Made by a program: the position numbers and the translations under genes
Source of the DNA: Haloferula sp. BvORR071
Lineage (GTDB): Bacteria > Verrucomicrobiota > Verrucomicrobiia > Verrucomicrobiales > Akkermansiaceae
DNA length: 64,000 bases
Assembly (NCBI RefSeq): GCF_000739615.1
Contig: NZ_BATP01000022.1
Coordinates: 124,001-188,000 of the forward strand
Direction of reading: 5' to 3'
Shown here: piece by piece, positions 23,640 through 34,340 of the stretch
How the letters are laid out: every line of letters starts with the position of its first letter
Position numbering within the stretch: the first letter of the stretch is position 1
The notes under the pieces: generated by a model
What the model saw: the letters and a program-made list of their open reading frames with translations, nothing else
What the model was told of the DNA's origin: nothing
Databases searched by the model: none

Positions 23640-26452
23640 GGTGCCCTCCTTCCCGCATCCCAGTCATCCGCCACATGGCGCAAGGCTTCCACCAGCGGGC
23701 CGCTCACCGCCTGCTCCAAACCGTCCGGTGCCAGCAGCGCAAAGTCATCGTAGCCTGCTTCCCCACCGGTCAAGGCCACCGGCGGCCAGTGCAGCCCCGC
23801 ACGCATCGCCCGGATGATCTCGGTGGACCACTGCATTGCATTGTCCAGCTTGAAGGCATCGAAGTCCTCCCACATCTCAAAGCCTACATCGTTCAGCGTC
23901 GCAGGCAGGTTCACGTAGCCGATCTTCGGCACCTGATCGAGGCCCTTCCACCCTTGCACAAAGGCCGCGTAAAGAGGCACCTGCACATTCTTCCACACCT
24001 CCGGAGCACCGCGGCTTGCCGGTAGCCCGGCCCCGAACTCACGCCGCTTCTCCGATGAACGCCGTAGATGCGCGGAGCGCGGCACATCCGCCCGCGCGGA
24101 GGTCTTGTAGTCCAGCACGCGCCAGCCCAGTTCCGGGTGAAAGTCGATCCGGTCGATCTGCATCGAGATCGATTGCCCGTCGATCTCCCACTCGATGTCC
24201 TTGCCGATGTTCAGCTCGACGTTCTTCGTCCGCCAGCCCTCGTGGCGCTGCCCGATTTCCAGCTCGGCGAAGCGCTCCATCCGAGTCCGCGCCGCCTCGC
24301 GCTGCACCATCAGCGGCAGCGACAAATTGGATCCATAGCGCGCCAGCCGCTCGTCCATCGTGTCCCATAGGAACTGCCGCAGTACCTTGAAATCAAGCGT
24401 CTCCACGATCGCCGGCTCCTTGCCCATCCGCTCCAGCGCATCGTGGCACAGGTTACCGAAGTCCAGCTCGTCCATCTCCAGCTTGCCCGCATCGTGCGGC
24501 TGCCACTTGAGCACCCGCTTCAGGTAGAAACGGAAAGGACAGTAGAGATAGTCCCGGATTGCCGATGGACTCAGCTTCCGTTCACCGTTGAGGTAGGGCT
24601 TCAGCTCATCCTTTAGGTCCAGCAGCCATTCCCCGCGCTCCCAAGGCAACAAGCGCCCGGCGGACGAAGGTGGACTCGCCGAAAGCTGGATCACCCGCTC
24701 CGCCAGCTCCAAGCCCTTCGCCGAGAGCAGCAAGCGCGATGGCCGCCGCGGCTCGCCCACCGCATCCACCTTCGCCACGATCACATCCGTCTCGTGCGAA
24801 GCCACCAGCGCATGGAAGAGATAGGCATCACGCACATGGCGGCTGTTAGGATCGCGCAATTTCAGCCCTTCCCGCACCACCTGCGGCAGGAAGGAATCAT
24901 CCAAGTTACCATCGGGCACGCAGCCCTCATGCATCCCGGCGAGAACCAGCCTCGCCCCGGGCGCATGGCTGAGCTCCAGCCAGCCCGACAAATCGATTAC
25001 CGAGTCCTCTCGCCCGCTTGCCGAGCGTAGCGTCTCCAGCGAAGCCAGCACCAGCTCCAGTGCTTCGCCCGGCCCTTCTAACAAGCCCTTATCCTCCAGC
25101 CTCTCCACGTGCGGCACTGCCTCCGCCAAGGCCTCGAGCAACTGCCCTTCCGCCGCATCGTCAATCCGTCTTGCCCGCATCGCCGCCAGCCATCCCGCCA
25201 GCGCATCCGATGGCCGTCCCGAAGCGAAACGCTCGCGCCACGACTCACACCAGCCGAGCACCTTCAGCAGCTTCTCCGCGCCTTCCTCCGGCTTCTCCGC
25301 CAAGCGCGCCGCACAAATCTCCGTCACTCGCGCCAAGCTCGCCGGCAGATAAGCCTTCTCGATCTCATCCAGCACCTTCAGCGCCGCATGAAATTGCTTC
25401 CGGCCCACAATCTCCGGCAGCAGCGGACTCCGCAAAATGGTTGCTACCGGCTCCCAGATATCCCTGCGCTGTGCCAAGGCCGCGAAGCTCCGCAGCATCA
25501 AAATCATCGCACTCCCCGCCGTGCGTCCTTCCGGATTGAAGGCCGGCCATCCCGCCTCCGTGAAGGCCGACTCCAGCGCCGGCCCGAATACCGGATCGCA
25601 AAGCCCCAGCGTTACCTCCTTGCTCGCCTTCCCCGAAAAACACCGCAGCGCCTGGGCCGCCAACTCCGTCGGCCCCGCCACCAAATGCACCCGCTCCTTG
25701 AGCAGAGGCGTCGGCCGCTTGGTCCACGCGCTATGCTCGCCATCCTGCGGCCGCCCCCATTCATCGAAACCCTCGCTCTCGCCCACCGGCGCGTGCACCA
25801 GCACCTTTACCGGCACTCCTGCTCCACCCAATCGCGCCCAGACCTCCACCGCCAGCGGGACCGGATCCGGCACCCCAGCCACCACGATCTCCCTCACCCC
25901 CGGCGGCAATTCAAACCCCGCCGCCGCCTCCAGCTTCGCCGCCAGCGGATCTGTTAGCTTCCAGCGCGAGAAGCGTGCCTGCACCCGCCGCTCGATCTCG
26001 ATCATATCGCCCCAGCGGTCTTTCTCCGGGCTAAACCCGCGCGCCTCCGCAAAATCCTTCGAGCTCTCCGAGAGCGTGTTCCGCACCTTGTCGATCTCCT
26101 CCGCCACGCCCGCGGCCCAGGCAAAGGACCGGTCCACCGGCTCGACCGGAAACAAAGCCGGCGTCGAGCCCGCATCCATCCCGCGCAGCACCTCGATCCA
26201 CGCGAACCGCGACTCCAGCCGCGACGCGATTCCATCCTGCGATGCGGGACGAAAGAAGTGCTCTGGGGTCACCACTCGCGGCGCGATCAAAGCTCCAGCG
26301 GCCTCCGCAAGAGCCTCGCGCAGCAGCCGCCCGGCCTGCGCCGTCGGCACCACCACCAGCATTCCCGCCAGGTCATCGCACCGCTCCAACAGCCACGCGC
26401 TCAAGAGCGGAAGCAGTGGTCGCTCCCATCCCAAAAACACGCGCTCCGGCAT
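23636..26452 (-). CDS. AddB-like PD-(D/E)XK nuclease subunit
   Basis: The 938-residue protein begins with an inactivated-helicase-like region (LLVVVPTAQAGRLLREAL is similar to the AddB start, without a usable Walker A lysine motif). The C-terminal third contains the nuclease: LSPSAIRDYLYCPFRFYLKR, FGNLCHDALERM, and the catalytic RIDFHPELGWRVLDYKT, then VPLYAAFVQ. Classic AddB has an iron-sulfur cluster made by one Cys before and three Cys after the nuclease core. Here only the first Cys (in YCPF) is present and no Cys follows the core. It is therefore a cluster-less AddB relative. It is translationally coupled to the helicase subunit. Confidence 0.8.
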   Translation of the reverse strand: MPERVFLGWERPLLPLLSAWLLERCDDLAGMLVVVPTAQAGRLLREALAEAAGALIAPRVVTPEHFFRPASQDGIASRLESRFAWIEVLRGMDAGSTPALFPVEPVDRSFAWAAGVAEEIDKVRNTLSESSKDFAEARGFSPEKDRWGDMIEIERRVQARFSRWKLTDPLAAKLEAAAGFELPPGVREIVVAGVPDPVPLAVEVWARLGGAGVPVKVLVHAPVGESEGFDEWGRPQDGEHSAWTKRPTPLLKERVHLVAGPTELAAQALRCFSGKASKEVTLGLCDPVFGPALESAFTEAGWPAFNPEGRTAGSAMILMLRSFAALAQRRDIWEPVATILRSPLLPEIVGRKQFHAALKVLDEIEKAYLPASLARVTEICAARLAEKPEEGAEKLLKVLGWCESWRERFASGRPSDALAGWLAAMRARRIDDAAEGQLLEALAEAVPHVERLEDKGLLEGPGEALELVLASLETLRSASGREDSVIDLSGWLELSHAPGARLVLAGMHEGCVPDGNLDDSFLPQVVREGLKLRDPNSRHVRDAYLFHALVASHETDVIVAKVDAVGEPRRPSRLLLSAKGLELAERVIQLSASPPSSAGRLLPWERGEWLLDLKDELKPYLNGERKLSPSAIRDYLYCPFRFYLKRVLKWQPHDAGKLEMDELDFGNLCHDALERMGKEPAIVETLDFKVLRQFLWDTMDERLARYGSNLSLPLMVQREAARTRMERFAELEIGQRHEGWRTKNVELNIGKDIEWEIDGQSISMQIDRIDFHPELGWRVLDYKTSARADVPRSAHLRRSSEKRREFGAGLPASRGAPEVWKNVQVPLYAAFVQGWKGLDQVPKIGYVNLPATLNDVGFEMWEDFDAFKLDNAMQWSTEIIRAMRAGLHWPPVALTGGEAGYDDFALLAPDGLEQAVSGPLVEALRHVADDWDAGRRAP

Positions 26453-26507
26453 GGCGTCATTCCAAGCGAATGATGCCCCTAGCGGAAGGGCAAAAAGCGC
26501 CCCCCGC

Positions 26508-26801
26508 TTACCTATCCATCAAGTCCTGCAGCCAAGTCAGTTTGAACGCGTTGGTCTTCGCCGGCACATAGATGTAATCCTCGTTGTTCACCACGATCAG
26601 CGGCTTCGGGCCGGCGTCGTCCACTTTCACCAGCAGCGTCTTCTGTGGCTTCAGCCGGTCGACATAGCCCTTGATTTTCCCGCCCTGCACGACGGTGATC
26701 TTCTGCGGCTTGCCGGTATCATTCTTGATCGCGATCTTCGCGGCGCTGGCACTGAGGGCAGTGGCGAAAAGCGTGGTGGCGATAAGGAGTGCTTTTTTCA
26801 T
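26508..26801 (-). CDS. Small exported protein, unassigned
   Basis: The start at 26801 gives 97 residues with a signal peptide (MKKALLIATTLFATALSASA) and a mature 77-residue basic beta-like domain (KIAIKNDTGKPQKITVVQGG). A frame opening at 26885 would add 28 hydrophilic residues before the signal and is unlikely. It contains no Cys. It stands between the nuclease operon and the YyaL-like gene. I recognise no family and infer only a periplasmic location. Confidence 0.62.
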   Translation of the reverse strand: MKKALLIATTLFATALSASAAKIAIKNDTGKPQKITVVQGGKIKGYVDRLKPQKTLLVKVDDAGPKPLIVVNNEDYIYVPAKTNAFKLTWLQDLMDR

Positions 26802-26833
26802 ACGCTCGTTTGACGGGCATATGGACCGCTTAT

Positions 26834-28903
<2,070 letters not shown>

Positions 28904-28959
28904 GGAGAGAAGAAAGCATCAAAACCACGGAACACACGCGAGCAATCAACGCGAAGCCC

Positions 28960-29220
28960 TCAACGTTCGTAATGAAAACGGCAATGCATGATGATTAGCA
29001 CATCTCCATCGACCCGATAAACCAAACGGTGCTCCTGTGTGATTCGTCGTGACCACCAGCCCTTGAGATTCCCCTTCAAGGGCTCAGGCTTGCCAATCCC
29101 CTCGAATGGAGTCCTGAGAGAATCACGGATGACCTCGTTGAGCCTTTGCAAGATTTTTCGATCGGTCGCCTGCCAGTGGAGGTAATCCTCCCAGCCCGTC
29201 GGCAACCACATCAATCGCAT
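28960..29220 (-). CDS. yoeB: YoeB-type ribosome-dependent mRNA interferase toxin
   Basis: At 86 residues this is a full-length Txe/YoeB protein. The catalytic set is present: Glu in GKPEPLKGNL, Arg in WWSRRITQEHRLVYRV, and His/Tyr in CRFHYER at the C-terminus. YoeB toxins bind the ribosomal A site and cleave mRNA. The gene overlaps the antitoxin gene by 10 nt, the usual arrangement. Confidence 0.93.
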   Translation of the reverse strand: MRLMWLPTGWEDYLHWQATDRKILQRLNEVIRDSLRTPFEGIGKPEPLKGNLKGWWSRRITQEHRLVYRVDGDVLIIMHCRFHYER

Positions 29221-29462
29221 AGCTTACCCTCTTGCAGCTTCCCGGCCTGATAATCGGCCAAGCCTCGCTCGATCCGTTCGGCGTTCGCCGGTGTGGAGAA
29301 CAAATGCAAGGTGGCCTCCATCGCGGCATACTCTTCTGCCGCAAGCATCACCACCTCCCCCGTTCCATTCCGGGTAATAGTGATGGGCTCGCGATCCCGC
29401 AATGCCGTCTCCATTAGACCGGCAAGGCCGTTGCGAGCGTCGGTGTAGGAAACCGTCTGCAT
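29211..29462 (-). CDS. yefM: YefM-type antitoxin
   Basis: The 83-residue protein from the ATG at 29462 starts MQTVSYTDARNGLAGLME, the DNA-binding Phd/YefM fold, and contains REPITITRNGTGEVVMLAAEEYAAME, with a C-terminal toxin-wrapping tail (TPANAERIERGLADYQAGKL). It neutralises YoeB and normally represses its own promoter together with the toxin. A longer start at 29477 adds five residues and cannot be fully excluded. Confidence 0.92.
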   Translation of the reverse strand: MQTVSYTDARNGLAGLMETALRDREPITITRNGTGEVVMLAAEEYAAMEATLHLFSTPANAERIERGLADYQAGKLQEGKLCD

Positions 29463-29503
29463 GACTAATTCAAGCACGGTGACAGAATTCTGTCAACCCG
29501 CCT

Positions 29504-30685
29504 TCACGCCGAATAAACTACCACCGGCCCGGTGCTCCCGCCCTGCACCTTCCTGAGCTTCTCCACCGCCTTCGCCACCGCCGCGGCCGCTTCCATCGCC
29601 TCCTCCATCGTGTTCAAACACGAGAATCCGAAACGCAAACTGCTCTTCGCCTTCGCGTCAGGAAAACCCATCGCCTTTTGCACGTGCGATGGCTGTTGCT
29701 TGCCCGTCATGCAGGCCGAGCCCGCCGAGCAAGCAACTCCGGCATCATCTAACAAAATCAGCAGCCCCGCCGCCTCGCATCCCGTGAAGGACAGGTGGCT
29801 CGTCCCCGGCAAACGATGCAGCAGGTCACCGTTCACCGTGGCACCCTGCACCAGCTCCACCACTTTAGCCTCAAAAGCATTCCGCAGCGCCCGCGGCGTC
29901 TCACCCGCCGCCAGTCTTGCCATCGCCAGCTCCGCCGCCTTCCCCAGACCTACGATGCCCGCCGTATTTTCCGTCCCACTGCGGCGGTCCTTCTCCTGCC
30001 CGCCACCTCGCAGCAGCGGCTCGAACCTTGCCCCGCCGCGAATATACAGCGCCCCCACGCCCTTCGGCCCATGGAACTTGTGCGCGGACAGCGACAGGAA
30101 ATCCACCGGCGCCGCCCGCACGTTCACCGCAATCTTTCCCACCGCCTGGATCGCATCCGTGTGGAAGGCCAAGCCATTCTCCTTCGCGATCGCACCAGCC
30201 TCCTCCACCGGCTGGATCACCCCGGTTTCATTGTTCGCCCACATCACCGAAGCCAATCCGCCACCCTCCTTCGCCGCCTCACAAGCCGCTTGATACTCAT
30301 CCAGCTTCAACCGCCCGCCCCCATCCACACCCGCCAGCGTCACCGGGTAACCCACTTCGCCGAAAGTCTCCACCGGCTTCAGCACCGCGCTGTGCTCGAT
30401 CGCGCTCGTCACCACCTTCCCCGTCTTCCGCCCAACCAGCCGCGCCAGCCACTTCAGCGCCGTGTTCGTGCTCTCCGTGCCACCGCCAGTAAAAACAATC
30501 TCATCCGGAGTCGCCCCGATCAAAGCCGCCACCTGAGCCCGCGCCTCATCGATCGCCTTCCGAGCCTCCTTCGCCCCGCGATAGCTCGCATTCGGATTGT
30601 GAAATCCCTCCCTCAGCCACGGCAGCATGGCGTCCAGCACCTCCGGCAAGAGCGGCGTCGTGGCATTGGCATCAAGGTAGATCAC
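29504..30685 (-). CDS. Cysteine desulfurase, IscS/NifS-like
   Basis: The 393-residue PLP enzyme has MIYLDANATTPL at its start, the HSAVLKP region, the PLP lysine in SLSAHKFHGPKGVG, RSGTENTAGIVG, and the active-site Cys loop VACSAGSAC. It converts cysteine to alanine and a persulfide for Fe-S clusters or tRNA thiolation. No iscU or other cluster gene is adjacent, so it could serve tRNA thiolation. The loop is of the short-spaced IscS/NifS type. Confidence 0.92.
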   Translation of the reverse strand: MIYLDANATTPLLPEVLDAMLPWLREGFHNPNASYRGAKEARKAIDEARAQVAALIGATPDEIVFTGGGTESTNTALKWLARLVGRKTGKVVTSAIEHSAVLKPVETFGEVGYPVTLAGVDGGGRLKLDEYQAACEAAKEGGGLASVMWANNETGVIQPVEEAGAIAKENGLAFHTDAIQAVGKIAVNVRAAPVDFLSLSAHKFHGPKGVGALYIRGGARFEPLLRGGGQEKDRRSGTENTAGIVGLGKAAELAMARLAAGETPRALRNAFEAKVVELVQGATVNGDLLHRLPGTSHLSFTGCEAAGLLILLDDAGVACSAGSACMTGKQQPSHVQKAMGFPDAKAKSSLRFGFSCLNTMEEAMEAAAAVAKAVEKLRKVQGGSTGPVVVYSA

Positions 30686-30783
30686 GCCGGAAGGCTAGAC
30701 CTGCCCGGGCCTCCGTTCAATGGTTTGGAGTTGAGTCTGGCGGAAAACTAGCTAAAGTCCCGCCATGCCTCGCGGGCGAGGAC

Positions 30784-30900
30784 GTGGACGAAACGTCCTA
30801 CCTGCTCTCCACTGCGGCAAATGCGGCTCTCTTGGCCGAAGCCCTCGGGGAATCCAAAAGTGGCAAGGCCATCGAAAGGGAACTCATCGAGGTGGAGGAC
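30784..30900 (+). pseudogene. Remnant of a YefM/Phd antitoxin C-terminus
   Basis: The frame reads DETSYLLSTAANAALLAEAL, then ESKSGKAIERELIE, which closely follows the C-terminal half of YefM-type antitoxins (ETxYLLxSPAN...L...xGKGxERxLIE). The N-terminal DNA-binding half is missing upstream, and no toxin follows. The frame instead runs into a dispersed repeat. This is best read as a decayed toxin-antitoxin locus. It is separate from the intact yefM at 29462. Confidence 0.6.
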
Positions 30901-30939
30901 TGCCCCCGCGGCAGAATAGGCCCTCCTGAGTTCAAGCAG

Positions 30940-31020
30940 GCCTTCCGTGTGGTCCGTGTATTCCGTGGTTTGACGGCTGTTCAAATTTCGCGGCCTTTCG
31001 CGTTTTTCGCGGTTGAACCC
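30940..31020. repeat. Dispersed CGCGAAA intergenic repeat, longest copy
   Basis: The sequence contains repeated CCGTG words (GGTCCGTGTATTCCGTGG), then GACGGCTGTTCAAATTTCG, then CGCGTTTTTCGCGGTTGAA. It matches the copy at 4074-4142 over most of its length, and shorter parts at 2214 and 48119. It ends just upstream of the exonuclease gene. Confidence 0.72.
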
Positions 31021-31076
31021 AACTCCACCCCAGCCCAAGCGGCATCCTTACCCTAACAACACCCCCATACACTCTT

Positions 31077-31595
31077 ATGAGCTACATCATGGTCGACATC
31101 GAATCTGACGGTCCCATCCCCGGCGACTACTCGATGATCTGCTTCGGCGCCGTCGTCGTCGAAGCCTCCCTCACCCGTACCTTCTACGGCCAGCTTCGCC
31201 CCATCTCCGATAAGTGGATCCCCGATGCTCTCGCTGTCAGCGGCTTCTCCCGCGAGGAAGCCCTGGCCTTCCCCGAGCCAGCGCAAGTCATGACCGACTT
31301 CGCCGCCTGGCTCAAGGAAGTCTCCCCCGACCGCCTCATGTTCATCTCGGACAACAACGGCTTCGACTGGCAGTTCATCAACTGGTACTTCCACCACTTC
31401 ACCGGCAAGAACCCCTTCGGCTTCTCCTCCACCAATCTCGGCTCCCTCTATAAAGGCCTCGTCAAGGATACCTTCCAGACCTTCAAGCACCTCCGCAAGA
31501 CCAAGCACACCCACCACCCCGTGGACGATGCCAAGGGCAACGCCGAAGCCCTGTTGACCATGAAGGAAGAGCTGGGCTTGAAGATCCGCCTCTGA
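31077..31595 (+). CDS. DEDDh-type 3'-5' exonuclease
   Basis: The 172-residue protein shows MVDIESDGPIPGDYSMICFG (first Asp and Glu of DEDDh) near the N-terminus, FISDNNGFDWQFINWYF (second Asp), and HTHHPVDDAKGNAEAL (His and last Asp). This compact single-domain form resembles Rv2179c-like 3'-5' exoribonucleases. It is cytoplasmic, with two metal ions expected in the active site. RNA is the more likely substrate, but DNA is possible. It is not part of the rtc operon. Confidence 0.83.
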   Translation: MSYIMVDIESDGPIPGDYSMICFGAVVVEASLTRTFYGQLRPISDKWIPDALAVSGFSREEALAFPEPAQVMTDFAAWLKEVSPDRLMFISDNNGFDWQFINWYFHHFTGKNPFGFSSTNLGSLYKGLVKDTFQTFKHLRKTKHTHHPVDDAKGNAEALLTMKEELGLKIRL

Positions 31596-31634
31596 ACAGC
31601 GCCCAACAAGTTGATGTGACAGCGCCACGGGAGG

Positions 31635-32717
31635 CTAAGGAGGCGGGTGCCGCTCCAGCATCCAGTTGTTCGCTGCGGCCTCCCCGAATGCCTTGAGCCG
31701 ATCCGAGTAAAGCATCCAATCGCTGTCGGGAACCGCAGGGTCTTTCATCAGCGCCGAAACGGCCACAGCGCTGCTTGAGAGCTCTTTGCCTTGGCTCTGG
31801 ATTTCATCCAGGCGGGCGCGGGCTTCGTCCGTGTCCAGGCCCTTCAACCCCCGTTTCTCCAAGTGGATGCCGACCAGCGAGTTCACGATCGCGGTTTGGC
31901 CTTTCTGTAGCATCCGGGTCAGCTCGAACTGGATTCCGAGCAGCTCGTCCGCCGCTTCCACATCACCGGCGGCAAGGTAATCCGCGCGGGCTTTTGACAT
32001 TTCGTCAGTGAGCCTCCGGAGCTGCATGACGTGGGGCGTGGCTTGCGAGTAAAGCGCGTTCATCCTCGCCTCCAGCGGTGGAATTCCCGAGGCGAGATAG
32101 GCTTCCTCGTCATTCTGGCTGGCGCTGAGAGTAAAGTCGTCGATGTGCTTGCCGGACAATGCCCGCAGTTCTGCGAGCGCCTCGGCCGGCTTCCCCGTGT
32201 CGAAGAGAGCCCGCGCCGCAATGCAATTCGCCAAGGCGTTCTCCGGATCAGCGCGCTTGAAGACCTCGATCATCTCCAGCCGCTTGGCGGGATCGTTCTC
32301 CGAGCGCAACGCCATCGCCAGGACCTGCGGGTCATTTGGGAATCGCTCCAGCGCCTCCTTCAGAAAGGCCTCATCCCCGCTGATCCGGAAGGCGGCGAGC
32401 AGCGAATCTACATTGCGCTTCCGGGAGGCCAGATAGGCATCGATCTCTTCGCGGCTAAGACGGAGGGGAGAAGACCTTAGCGCCGGGAGCCTGTCCGCAA
32501 GTGACTTCTTTTCAGCACGCGAACCCGCTCGCTCCGCTTTCTTGGATGGTGGCCCGGCTTCCGAAGACGACCGGGAGCTTGCCGGCGCACTCCCAAGGGA
32601 AGTGGAGGATACCGGCTTGGTTGGCGACTCTGGCAGCCACCACACGGTAAGTGCAGCGAAGACCAGGAAAAGCCCCGCCATCGCCGCCAGCCGGGATGGT
32701 TTTCTCCAGATACGCAT
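31635..32717 (-). CDS. Membrane-anchored helical-repeat protein, unassigned
   Basis: Using the ATG at 32717, the 360-residue product begins RIWRKPSRL and has one membrane segment (AAMAGLFLVFAALTVWWL). A Ser/Pro-rich linker (residues 30-75) follows, and then a helical domain with TPR-like features (ALERFPNDPQVLAMALR, ALANCIAARALFDTGKPAEAL). The C-terminal 150 residues are also helical. It probably projects into the periplasm. It has no catalytic motif and is transcribed divergently from the cardiolipin synthase gene. Confidence 0.62.
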   Translation of the reverse strand: MRIWRKPSRLAAMAGLFLVFAALTVWWLPESPTKPVSSTSLGSAPASSRSSSEAGPPSKKAERAGSRAEKKSLADRLPALRSSPLRLSREEIDAYLASRKRNVDSLLAAFRISGDEAFLKEALERFPNDPQVLAMALRSENDPAKRLEMIEVFKRADPENALANCIAARALFDTGKPAEALAELRALSGKHIDDFTLSASQNDEEAYLASGIPPLEARMNALYSQATPHVMQLRRLTDEMSKARADYLAAGDVEAADELLGIQFELTRMLQKGQTAIVNSLVGIHLEKRGLKGLDTDEARARLDEIQSQGKELSSSAVAVSALMKDPAVPDSDWMLYSDRLKAFGEAAANNWMLERHPPP

Positions 32718-32883
32718 GGATCCCAGCACCGGACGCTATCTTATCTCCTCCTCAGGTAAAGCCACATCTCTCCTCGCCCCCCGCCCCACCCTGGCTACTC
32801 CAACAACTCAAAGTACCCAGCTAGGGGTGCGGCCAAAAAGAGGGAGCTTGGCCCCGCGGATTCCCGCGCCTAACATCCTCCCA

Positions 32884-34317
32884 ATGCCCGACTTCCTCCA
32901 CTCCACCCCTTGGCTCATCGGCGCGGGCATCCTGCTCCTCCAGATCATCGGCATCTGCCACGTCATCCACGCCCTGATGACCGTGCGCACCTCCCAAGGC
33001 ACCGTCGCCTGGATGGTTTCCCTGATCGCCGCACCGTGGATCGCCGTGCCGCTCTACTGGGTCGCAGGCCGCAGCCGCTTCTCCGGCTACGTCCGCGCCC
33101 GCCGCAATGACGATGCCGAGCTCTTCAAGATCGCCGAGGACATGCACAAGCGCCTCCGCAGCTACGAGATCAAGCCGGACGATGCCTTCGGCCGCGCCGC
33201 CGAATACCTCGGCGGCCTACCCTTCACCCACGGCAATGAGCTGACCCTCCTCATCGATGGCGAGCAAACCTTCAAGGCAATCTTCAAGGCCATCGCTGCC
33301 GCAGAGAAATACCTGCTGGTGAACTTCTTCATCGTGAAGAACGACCGCGTCGGCACCCGCTTCAAGGATGCCCTCATCGAGCGCGCCAAGGCCGGTGTGA
33401 AGGTCTACTTCCTCTATGATGAGATCGGCTCCCACCGCCTGAGCCGCTCCTACCTCAAGGACATGGAGGACGCGGGCATCCAGTGCGCCTACTTCGGATC
33501 GAACCGCTTCTGGTGGTCTCGCCTTCAGATCAACTTCCGCAATCACCGCAAGATCGTCGTCGTCGATGGCAAGATCGGCTTCATCGGCGGCATCAACGTG
33601 GGCGATGAATACCTCGGCCGCGACCAGCGCTTCGGCGCCTGGCGAGATACCCACATGAGCATGCGTGGGCCCTCCGTCCAGGCGATCCAATTGGTCTTCA
33701 TCGAGGATTGGAACTGGGCCACCGACGTCGTGCCGGAACTCGAGTGGACCGGCACCGTCGAGCCAGCCAACCAAGTCGCCGCCATCATCCCCACGGGCCC
33801 TGCCGACCCCACCGACTCCTGGCAGCTCGTCGTGGCCGAGGCCGCGAACTCCGCCCGCGAGCGTCTCTGGATCGCCTCTCCCTATTTCGTGCCGGATGGT
33901 GGCGTCCTCACCGCCCTCCTTGCCGCCGCCATCCGCGGTGCGGATGTGCGCATCCTCATCCCGGAGAAGGCCGACCACCTCCTCGTCTGGCTCTCCGCCT
34001 TCACCTACTTCGAGCAAATCATCCCCTTCGGCGTGAAGCTCTACCGCTACCAGCGCGGCTTCCTCCACCAGAAGGTCATGCTCGTCGATGACAAGCTCGC
34101 CTGCGTCGGCACTGCCAATCTCGACAATCGATCCTTCCGTCTCAACTTCGAGATCTCCGGCTTCTCCCCCGACCCCGTCTTCGTCACCGAAGTCACCCGC
34201 ATGTTAGAGACCGACTTCGAGCACTCCGAGCCCGTCCAAGTGTCTGAGTTCACCGAGCGCCCCTTCTGGTTCCGCGCCGCCTGCCGCGCCGCCCGCCTCA
34301 TGGCCCCCGTCCAATAG
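32884..34317 (+). CDS. cls: Cardiolipin synthase (PLD family)
   Basis: The 477-residue protein has two N-terminal membrane helices (WLIGAGILLLQIIGICHVIHA split, and VAWMVSLIAAPWIAVPLYW) and two phospholipase-D motifs: HRKIVVVDGKIGFIGGIN in the first half and HQKVMLVDDKLACVGTANLD in the second. It condenses phosphatidylglycerol molecules (or related lipids) to cardiolipin at the inner membrane. An open frame reaches back to 32542 but this would include the promoter region of the divergent gene; the membrane helices follow directly from the start at 32884. Confidence 0.92.
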   Translation: MPDFLHSTPWLIGAGILLLQIIGICHVIHALMTVRTSQGTVAWMVSLIAAPWIAVPLYWVAGRSRFSGYVRARRNDDAELFKIAEDMHKRLRSYEIKPDDAFGRAAEYLGGLPFTHGNELTLLIDGEQTFKAIFKAIAAAEKYLLVNFFIVKNDRVGTRFKDALIERAKAGVKVYFLYDEIGSHRLSRSYLKDMEDAGIQCAYFGSNRFWWSRLQINFRNHRKIVVVDGKIGFIGGINVGDEYLGRDQRFGAWRDTHMSMRGPSVQAIQLVFIEDWNWATDVVPELEWTGTVEPANQVAAIIPTGPADPTDSWQLVVAEAANSARERLWIASPYFVPDGGVLTALLAAAIRGADVRILIPEKADHLLVWLSAFTYFEQIIPFGVKLYRYQRGFLHQKVMLVDDKLACVGTANLDNRSFRLNFEISGFSPDPVFVTEVTRMLETDFEHSEPVQVSEFTERPFWFRAACRAARLMAPVQ

Positions 34318-34340
34318 AAATACTCCTGCCTCTCGACCGT

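Noticed and set aside
30748-31038. Minus-strand frame of 96 codons
   Set aside because: It translates the dispersed repeat in antisense and the antitoxin relic in the wrong frame.
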